Assembly: GCA_030043395.1 (NCBI GenBank)
Contig: JASHXW010000388.1
Span: forward strand, 1 to 9,039
DNA: 9,039 nucleotides
Direction: 5' to 3'
Origin: Streptosporangiaceae bacterium
GTDB taxonomy: Bacteria; Actinomycetota; Actinomycetes; Streptosporangiales; Streptosporangiaceae
Shown here in pieces: positions 5,163-9,039 of this stretch. Below the pieces are notes generated by a model. The model saw only the letters and a program-made list of their open reading frames with translations, searched no databases and had not been told where the DNA came from. Both the position numbers and the translations under genes were made by a program. Each line of letters begins with the position of its first letter. Position 1 is the first letter of the stretch.

Positions 5163-6173
5163 ATGAAGGCAGCAGTAGTCCGGCGGTTCGGCGAGCCGCT
5201 GGTCATCGAGGACAGGCCAGTACCCGAGCCGGGACCTGGCCAGATCACGGTGCGGATGGAGGCCTCTGGCCTGTGCCACACCGACATCCACGCGGCGAAC
5301 GGCGACTGGCCGGTCAAGCCAACTCCGCCGTTCGTTCCCGGCCACGAGGGCGTGGGGCTAGTCCATGCGGTCGGCGACGGCGTCACGCACCTGGCTGTCG
5401 GCGAGCGGGTAGCCGTGCCGTGGCTTGGCTACGCCTGCGGCCGCTGCAAGTACTGCCTGACTGGCTGGGAGACGCTCTGCCTGCAGCAGCAGAACTCCGG
5501 TTACTCGGTCGACGGCTGCTACGCGGAGTACTTCCTGGCCGACGCTGACTTCGCTGCCAAGGTGCCCGCAGGCGTCGACCCGTTCGACGCAGCGCCGCTG
5601 AGCTGCGCCGGAGTCACCACCTACAAGGCTGTCAAGGTCGGCAACGTCCGTCCCAATGACCTGGTCGCGATTTCCGGGATCGGCGGGCTCGGGCATCTTG
5701 CCGTCCAGTACGCCAAGATATTCGGCGGCACCGTGGCAGCGATCGACGTCACCGACGAGAAGCTGCAGCTGGCTAAAGATCTAGGCGCCGATATCGTCAT
5801 CGACGCCCGAAGCGAGAACCCAGCCGAGGCTCTGCAGGCGCTGGGCGGCGCCGACGTGGCCGTTGGCCTGGCAGTCAGCGAGAAGTCGTTCGCCTCTGCA
5901 TATGCCGGCCTGCGCCGCGGTGGCAGGCTCGTCCTGGTCGCGCTACCGGCCGCCGGTACGCTGACGATCCCGGTGTTCGACACCGTCCTCAACGGCACGT
6001 CGGTGATCGGGTCCATCGTCGGCACGCGCGCCGACCTCGCGGACGTGTTCGCGCTGCACGCCATGGGCAGGACCAGGGTCATCTACGAAACCCGCGAGCT
6101 CAGCTCCGTCAACGAGTCCATCGCTGAGGTGCTGCAGGGCCGGGCCAGGGCACGGCTCGTGCTCCAACCATAG
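5163..6173 (+). CDS. Zinc-dependent alcohol dehydrogenase (AdhP-like MDR family)
   Basis: A complete 336-residue medium-chain dehydrogenase, of normal length. Catalytic zinc ligands are visible as Cys38 (SGLCHTD), His61-Glu62 (PGHEG) and Cys148 (LSCAG). The structural zinc lobe has Cys92, Cys95, Cys98 and Cys106 (CGRCKYC, then C). The Rossmann motif is GIGGLG (172-177), followed by Asp195 at the end of the next strand (AAIDVTDEK), which favours NAD(H) over NADP(H). It should interconvert primary alcohols and aldehydes, and during respiratory arrest could reoxidise NADH by reducing aldehydes, but the direction is not shown by the sequence. Cytosolic, probably tetrameric as in the family. It lies 35 bases behind universal stress protein 2 and probably shares its promoter. 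The exact substrate is not determined; AdhP/AdhA-type is the closest label. Confidence 0.93.
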   Translation: MKAAVVRRFGEPLVIEDRPVPEPGPGQITVRMEASGLCHTDIHAANGDWPVKPTPPFVPGHEGVGLVHAVGDGVTHLAVGERVAVPWLGYACGRCKYCLTGWETLCLQQQNSGYSVDGCYAEYFLADADFAAKVPAGVDPFDAAPLSCAGVTTYKAVKVGNVRPNDLVAISGIGGLGHLAVQYAKIFGGTVAAIDVTDEKLQLAKDLGADIVIDARSENPAEALQALGGADVAVGLAVSEKSFASAYAGLRRGGRLVLVALPAAGTLTIPVFDTVLNGTSVIGSIVGTRADLADVFALHAMGRTRVIYETRELSSVNESIAEVLQGRARARLVLQP

Positions 6174-6193
6174 GTCGCCCTGCCAGCCGTTGA

Positions 6194-6208
6194 CGTCCGG
6201 TGAGGACG
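6194..6208. repeat. Short inverted repeat after alcohol dehydrogenase
   Basis: CGTCC (6194-6198) and GGACG (6204-6208) pair around GGTGA, 21 bases after the dehydrogenase stop. The stem is short and no T-run follows, so it is at best a weak terminator or operator. Confidence 0.25.
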
Positions 6209-6271
6209 CCGGCCGAGAGCTCGGATCTCATCTGGATCAGCTCAGCGGCTGACTCGCATGCTGACGGAGCG

Positions 6272-6285
6272 CCGGGAAATCCCGG
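6272..6285. promoter_or_regulatory. Perfect 14-base palindrome before the flavoprotein gene
   Basis: CCGGGA-AA-TCCCGG is an exact inverted repeat with a two-base centre, ending 42 bases before ATG 6328. The size, symmetry and position fit an operator for a dimeric regulator near a promoter. It shares GGGA/TCCC half-ends with the DosR consensus but with shorter spacing, so a different regulator is possible. Confidence 0.4.
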
Positions 6286-6327
6286 GTACAGGTCAGCGGC
6301 CTGGCAGTCGTCAGCAGGGAGGAAGCA

Positions 6328-6795
6328 ATGAGCTTGCACCGCAGGATGGAGGAACTCAATCGGTCGGCATCCTTGCAGCTGCTCGGCACCGTGCCGGTGG
6401 GGCGTGTCGTCTTCACCCACCACGCGTTGCCTGCGATCCGGCCAGTCAATTTCCTGGTGGATTACCAGACCGAGTCAGTCATCGTCCGGGCCACCATGGG
6501 AGCAGCCATCACTGCTGCCGCAGCCGGCCCGCACGGCGTTGTCGTCGCCTTCGAGGCAGACGCGCTCGACCCGGCGCGCCAGCTCGGCTGGAGCGTCATC
6601 GTCGTCGGCACCGCCCGCCCCGTCACTGACACGGTCGCAGCCGAGAGGCATCGCAAGCTGCTCGAGCCCTGGATTGCGGGAGCCACTGACGAGGTCATCG
6701 CCATCTCCACCGACATGGTGCACGGTTTCCGGGTGGCAGCCGAAGGTCCGTTCAGCACCCAGCCGGCCCACGTGGCAATCGGAGTGGCTGGCTAG
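6328..6795 (+). CDS. PNPOx-like split-barrel flavin-binding protein
   Basis: A 155-residue protein resembling the pyridoxamine 5'-phosphate oxidase-like split beta-barrel group. Visible elements in order are a first strand, GTVPVGRVVFTHH (20-32), then LPAIRPVNFLVD (34-45), then SVIVRATMG (50-58), and a middle strand GVVVAFEAD, the layout of FMN- or F420-binding members. A true pyridoxine-phosphate oxidase is longer and has a conserved substrate-binding C terminus not seen here, so vitamin B6 synthesis is unlikely. Similar small proteins accompany Acg-like and universal stress genes in mycobacterial dormancy regulons; their reaction is mostly unknown. Cytosolic. A strong ribosome site (AGGGAGGA, 6317-6324) supports ATG 6328. 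A perfect palindrome lies upstream at 6272, suggesting its own promoter after a 154-base gap. Cofactor choice cannot be read from the sequence. Confidence 0.8.
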   Translation: MSLHRRMEELNRSASLQLLGTVPVGRVVFTHHALPAIRPVNFLVDYQTESVIVRATMGAAITAAAAGPHGVVVAFEADALDPARQLGWSVIVVGTARPVTDTVAAERHRKLLEPWIAGATDEVIAISTDMVHGFRVAAEGPFSTQPAHVAIGVAG

Positions 6796-6905
6796 CACTG
6801 GCCCGTGATCGGCGTCCGAGGAGCGCTCCTTGTGCTGGCGGTTATCACCAGCGCGATTAACACCGGAAGTCCTCGCAAATGAAACCTCTAAGGAAAGGAA
6901 AGACA

Positions 6906-7358
6906 ATGCCTCATGCAAGCCAGGACAAGATCATCGTCGTAGGAGTGGACGGTTCGCCATCATCGCAGGATGCGTTGCGGTGGGCTGTACAGCAGGCCGA
7001 ACTGACCGGCGACACGGTGAAGGCCGTCATGGCCTGGCAATATCCGGTGTATGCAGGCGGTGTCGGCTGGGGGCCTGTCGTCCTCGATGAAGGAGTGGAC
7101 ATCAAGCATGCCGCCGAGCAGACACTCGCAGGAGCCGTCGAGCAGGTCAGCCATTCAGGCAGCGCCGTCCGGATTGAGCAGCAGGTAGTCGAGGGTTACG
7201 CACCCCGCGTCCTGGTCGACACGTCGGCCGAGGCCGATCTGCTAGTGGTAGGCAGCAGGGGACATGGCACCTTTTCCGACGCCATGCTCGGATCGGTGAG
7301 TCAGCACTGCGCACACCACTCGAAGTGCCCGGTCGTGATCGTGCGGCACGCTTCTTGA
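6906..7358 (+). CDS. Universal stress protein 3 (UspA family), canonical ATP motif
   Basis: A 150-residue single UspA domain. The first strand is DKIIVVGVDGSPSSQDALRW, and the nucleotide motif is intact: Gly116-x2-Gly119-x9-Gly129-Ser130 in VGSRGHGTFSDAMLGSVS, followed by HHSKCPVVIV. ATP binding is expected. Residues 44-60 (Trp44, Tyr46, Tyr49, Trp55) form an aromatic-rich insert after the second strand, common in actinobacterial members. ATG 6906 is preferred because AAGGAAAGGAA (6890-6900) precedes it and the protein then starts in the usual register; an in-frame ATG at 6879 with a weaker site would add nine basic residues and cannot be excluded. The 110-base gap after the flavoprotein gene contains a GGAGCGCTCC palindrome (6820-6829) but no convincing box, so it could be read from the upstream promoter. 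It resembles universal stress protein 2 more than protein 1. Confidence 0.92.
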   Translation: MPHASQDKIIVVGVDGSPSSQDALRWAVQQAELTGDTVKAVMAWQYPVYAGGVGWGPVVLDEGVDIKHAAEQTLAGAVEQVSHSGSAVRIEQQVVEGYAPRVLVDTSAEADLLVVGSRGHGTFSDAMLGSVSQHCAHHSKCPVVIVRHAS

Positions 7359-7396
7359 CGGCGGCCTTGTTGCGGCGGTCCATAGCCGGGCAGCCA

Positions 7397-7422
7397 TTAA
7401 GCCCTGAAAGCTGAGGGCTTAA
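7397..7422. repeat. Perfect 9-bp inverted repeat overlapping a box-like site
   Basis: TTAAGCCCT (7397-7405) and AGGGCTTAA (7414-7422) are exact reverse complements around eight bases. It starts 39 bases after the stop of universal stress protein 3. A second short stem, CCCC-TCTTTC-GGGG, follows at 7426-7439. The pair could be a terminator, but there is no T-run. The right arm is also part of the best DosR-like site, so two half-sites for a DNA-binding protein is an alternative. Confidence 0.5.
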
Positions 7423-7427
7423 GTCCC
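7414..7427. promoter_or_regulatory. Best DosR-like box in the window
   Basis: AGGGCTTAAGTCCC matches 12 of 14 positions of GGGACTWWAGTCCC, including the whole right half CTWWAGTCCC. It ends 114 bases before ATG 7542 and lies between universal stress protein 3 and the unknown membrane protein, in the direction to drive the latter. Of all candidates this is the one I trust most. Confidence 0.5.
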
Positions 7428-7541
7428 CCTCTTTCGGGGCGTTAGGTGGTGACGACCCAAGTGGGCCCGGGCGAATACTCGCATTGTCAGAACGAATCGC
7501 CGGCCCAGAAAAGGGACGGCGGCTAGATAGGAGGCACGACA

Positions 7542-8144
7542 ATGCGCCGCAACACATCCCACAAGCTCCTCGGGACCGTCGGGGTTTCCCTCGGCGTGAT
7601 CCTGCTCGCCGTCGGCGGTCTGATGCTGTGGGGATCGACGTACATCCACAACCAGGTCGGCAGCCAGCTCGCCGCGCAGAAGATCTACTTCCCGCCGGCG
7701 GCGGCCTTCGCCCACCCCAAGGCCCCCGAGTTCACCCCGTCGATGACCCCGTCGGTGTCACAGTACGCCGGGCAGCAGCTGCTGACCGGGCAGCAGGCCG
7801 AGGCCTACGCCAACAACTTCATTGCCGTCCACCTGCGCGAGTTCGGCGGTGGCAAGACCTACTCCCAGCTGTCCGCCGAGGCGATGGCCCACCCCACCAA
7901 CACTGCGCTGGCCAACCAGGTCCAGCTCATCTTCCGCGGCGATACGCTGCGCAGCATGCTGCTGAACGCCTTTGGCTGGTGGAAGGTCTCCCAGATCGCG
8001 TACATCGGCTCGCTGGTCGCCTTCGGCCTTGGCGCCATCGCCTTCCTGGCCGGAGTCTTCGGCTTCGCCTGGTCCGGCTCCGGAACTGAGACCGCACCCG
8101 AGGTCGACGAGCCCGCTGCCCGCCAGACCGTCACGGTGGCATGA
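7542..8144 (+). CDS. Two-helix membrane protein, function unknown
   Basis: A 200-residue protein with a short basic N terminus (MRRNTSHK), a membrane helix at about 9-30, a region of about 120 residues probably outside the membrane (31-151), a second helix at about 152-177 and an acidic Pro/Ala-rich tail. The middle region has recognisable blocks: YIHNQVGSQLAAQKIYFPP, GQQLLTGQQAEAYANNFI, GGGKTYSQLSAEAM and a GDTLRSMLLNAFGWWKVSQIA stretch just before helix 2. I recall similar blocks in uncharacterised actinobacterial proteins, some labelled aromatic ring-opening dioxygenase LigA; nothing here supports an enzyme of that kind. There is no cysteine or obvious catalytic cluster. By charge, both ends should face the cytoplasm. 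AGGAGG at 7529-7534 supports the start. The best DosR-like box lies upstream. It is the last + strand gene and faces the - strand DHFR-like gene. Confidence 0.85.
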   Translation: MRRNTSHKLLGTVGVSLGVILLAVGGLMLWGSTYIHNQVGSQLAAQKIYFPPAAAFAHPKAPEFTPSMTPSVSQYAGQQLLTGQQAEAYANNFIAVHLREFGGGKTYSQLSAEAMAHPTNTALANQVQLIFRGDTLRSMLLNAFGWWKVSQIAYIGSLVAFGLGAIAFLAGVFGFAWSGSGTETAPEVDEPAARQTVTVA

Positions 8145-8187
8145 AGTCGGCTCGGGAAGAACAACAACTCCATCGACTTTCAAGCCC

Positions 8188-8224
8188 TCCGGCCGGCGGC
8201 CACCTGCGCAGACCGCCGGCCGGA
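8188..8224. terminator. Strong hairpin between convergent genes, 12-bp perfect stem
   Basis: TCCGGCCGGCGG (8188-8199) and CCGCCGGCCGGA (8213-8224) are exact reverse complements around 13 bases. It begins 44 bases after the + strand stop at 8144. No T-run is present, which is common for actinobacterial hairpin terminators. Its symmetry allows use from both strands. Confidence 0.65.
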
Positions 8225-8244
8225 CCGCTGCACGCCCACCAGGA

Positions 8245-8270
8245 CTCCCGCCCTGCGGCGCAGGCGGGAG
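8245..8270. terminator. Second hairpin between convergent genes
   Basis: CTCCCGCC (8245-8252) pairs exactly with GGCGGGAG (8263-8270). After one bulged C the stem continues with TGC/GCA around a three-base loop, GGC. Together with the first hairpin it probably insulates the + strand cluster from the - strand gene that ends at 8365. Confidence 0.6.
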
Positions 8271-8364
8271 GCGGGCGCTGACAGGCAAAACCGTGGGCCC
8301 ATACGCGGACCCGGTACCCTCGTCGGCGCCCGCCTAGGCCTTCAGTGACGCAGACACCATGAAG

Positions 8365-8967
8365 TCATCTCGAGCGCTGGACTGCGTAATGCAGGTGCAA
8401 CACGCGGTCGCCCTGGACTACGTGGTCAGGATCGTCGAGGAGGACGGTGCCGGCATGGCTGCCGAAGAAGCGCACCCCTTCACCGAGAACTACCGGGGCG
8501 ACGTCCATCGCGACCTCGTCGACCAGTCCTGCCGCGAACGCCTGTCCGCCAACGTCGCCTGCGGTCACGCAGACGAGACCGTCACCGGCGAGCTCTTTGG
8601 CGAGCGCGATGCCCGCTTCAACCGACCCGGCGGTGTGGAAGGGCGCGTCTGGGTGCTCGGCGAGCCACTCCTGCGGCAATGGCCGGTGGGTGATGACGAC
8701 CAGTTCGTCTCCGGCAGCCGGGTCGCCGTCCCAGCCGTTCGTGGTGTCGAACAGGTGGCGGCCGATCACCGTGACCTTAGTGGCGTCCCAGAAGGCCTGG
8801 ACATAGGCCGCGGACGCTTGCGAGACATGGAACTTCCAGCCGCTTGTCCCGGCTGACACCTCGGTATCCCCGTTGCCGTACCACTCGAAGAGCGGCCCGA
8901 CCGAGTCATCGGGATAAGCAATGTAGCCGTCCACCGACATGACGCCCTGCAGGACAACCCTGGCCAT
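8365..8967 (-). CDS. Dihydrofolate reductase / RibD C-terminal fold protein
   Basis: A 200-residue protein of the DHFR-like family that includes the RibD reductase domain. The first strand and loop read MARVVLQGVMSVDGYIA (SVDGYIA at 11-17). Next comes VTVIGRHLFD (65-74), then a nucleotide-binding-type stretch GDVGGQAFAAGLVDEV (137-152) and PVVLGEGVRFF (158-168), the family's usual order. These proteins bind NADPH; most stand-alone actinobacterial members have no proven substrate and are neither true folate reductases nor riboflavin enzymes. Cytosolic. TGAGGAG (complement of 8973-8979) stands before the ATG at 8967 and supports this start. It lies downstream of a tRNA on the same strand and converges on the stress cluster, so it probably does not belong to that regulon. 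Confidence 0.88.
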   Translation of the reverse strand: MARVVLQGVMSVDGYIAYPDDSVGPLFEWYGNGDTEVSAGTSGWKFHVSQASAAYVQAFWDATKVTVIGRHLFDTTNGWDGDPAAGDELVVITHRPLPQEWLAEHPDAPFHTAGSVEAGIALAKELAGDGLVCVTAGDVGGQAFAAGLVDEVAMDVAPVVLGEGVRFFGSHAGTVLLDDPDHVVQGDRVLHLHYAVQRSR

Positions 8968-9014
8968 CGCTGCTCCTCAGCAGACCGCTCAGGCCCTTGA
9001 TCTGGGGAAACTCG

Positions 9015-9039
9015 TGGAGCTGAGGGGATTTGAACCCCT
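9015..9039 (-). tRNA. tRNA 3' part, probably tRNA-Ala (5' side beyond window)
   Basis: Read on the - strand, the sequence gives a T arm of AGGGG-TTCAAAT-CCCCT (9039-9023), the acceptor 3' strand CAGCTCC (9022-9016) and discriminator A at 9015. The T loop has the standard TTCRA pattern. Position 70 is T, which in tRNA-Ala pairs with G3, and the AGCTCCA ending is typical of alanine tRNAs; the anticodon is outside the window, so the identity is inferred. CCA is not encoded (CGA follows), usual for actinobacteria. Confidence 0.8.

Noticed and set aside
5621..6082. 153-codon - strand frame inside alcohol dehydrogenase.
   Set aside because: It overlaps a complete dehydrogenase with every zinc ligand; the antisense product is low-complexity Ser/Arg/Thr-rich.
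7397..7541. The stem-rich leader before the 7542 gene as a known riboswitch.
   Set aside because: I could not match the conserved loops of any riboswitch class I know; two short stems alone are not enough, and an operator or terminator explains them more simply.
7484..8089. 201-codon + strand frame overlapping the unknown membrane protein.
   Set aside because: Its product is dominated by Arg, Pro and Gly and has no ribosome site, while the other frame starts behind AGGAGG and has two clean membrane helices.
8359..8856. Long open frame on the + strand (165 codons) opposite the DHFR-like gene.
   Set aside because: The - strand protein has clear family motifs over its whole length and a good ribosome site; the + strand frame resembles nothing and has none.
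9015..9039. tRNA 3' end as an attachment site for an integrated element covering the stress genes.
   Set aside because: No second copy of the tRNA end, no integrase and no phage or plasmid gene is visible, and composition is uniform across the boundary.
1..9039. CRISPR arrays, insertion sequences, toxin-antitoxin pairs, defence genes.
   Set aside because: No direct-repeat array, transposase motif, terminal inverted repeats around a gene, or small paired frames of that kind were found on either strand.

Overview
The window reads as chromosomal DNA from a high-G+C actinomycete. Third codon positions are strongly G/C. The gene families (Acg-type nitroreductases, CBS-BON protein, PsiE-like protein, several universal stress proteins, split-barrel flavoprotein, zinc alcohol dehydrogenase) are the set seen in dormancy/hypoxia (DosR/DevR-type) stress clusters of mycobacteria and soil actinobacteria. 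Genus cannot be fixed from the sequence alone.

Layout: positions 1-8144 are all on the + strand: CBS-BON protein (5' end cut by the window edge), Acg-like nitroreductase 1, PsiE-like four-helix membrane protein, universal stress protein 1 (variant nucleotide motif), Acg-like nitroreductase 2, a 33-codon remnant of a NarL/DevR-type response regulator in a 353-base gap, universal stress protein 2, a zinc alcohol dehydrogenase 35 bases behind it, a PNPOx-like flavin-binding protein, universal stress protein 3, and a two-helix membrane protein of unknown function. Positions 8145-8364 hold two strong hairpins between convergent genes. On the - strand follow a dihydrofolate-reductase/RibD-fold protein and, at the edge, the 3' part of a tRNA (probably Ala).

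How the genes may work together (inference): flavin- and NAD(P)H-linked enzymes could handle reducing equivalents or electrophiles during respiratory arrest, universal stress proteins and the CBS protein could sense adenine nucleotides, and the membrane proteins could respond at the envelope. Several intergenic regions carry degenerate matches to the mycobacterial DosR box (GGGACTWWAGTCCC), usually about 85-140 bases before a start codon. The best, 12 of 14, precedes the unknown membrane protein at 7542. This suggests one shared regulon with several promoters rather than a single operon. No intact regulator lies in the window, only the broken response-regulator start at 4358-4456.

The most notable points are that regulator remnant, the three evenly spaced box-like sites before universal stress protein 2, the perfect 11-bp hairpin just before the ribosome site of universal stress protein 1, the perfect palindrome before the flavoprotein gene, and the uncharacterised membrane protein behind the best box. 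I see no evidence of a wholly new system: no CRISPR array, transposase, toxin-antitoxin pair or phage gene was seen.
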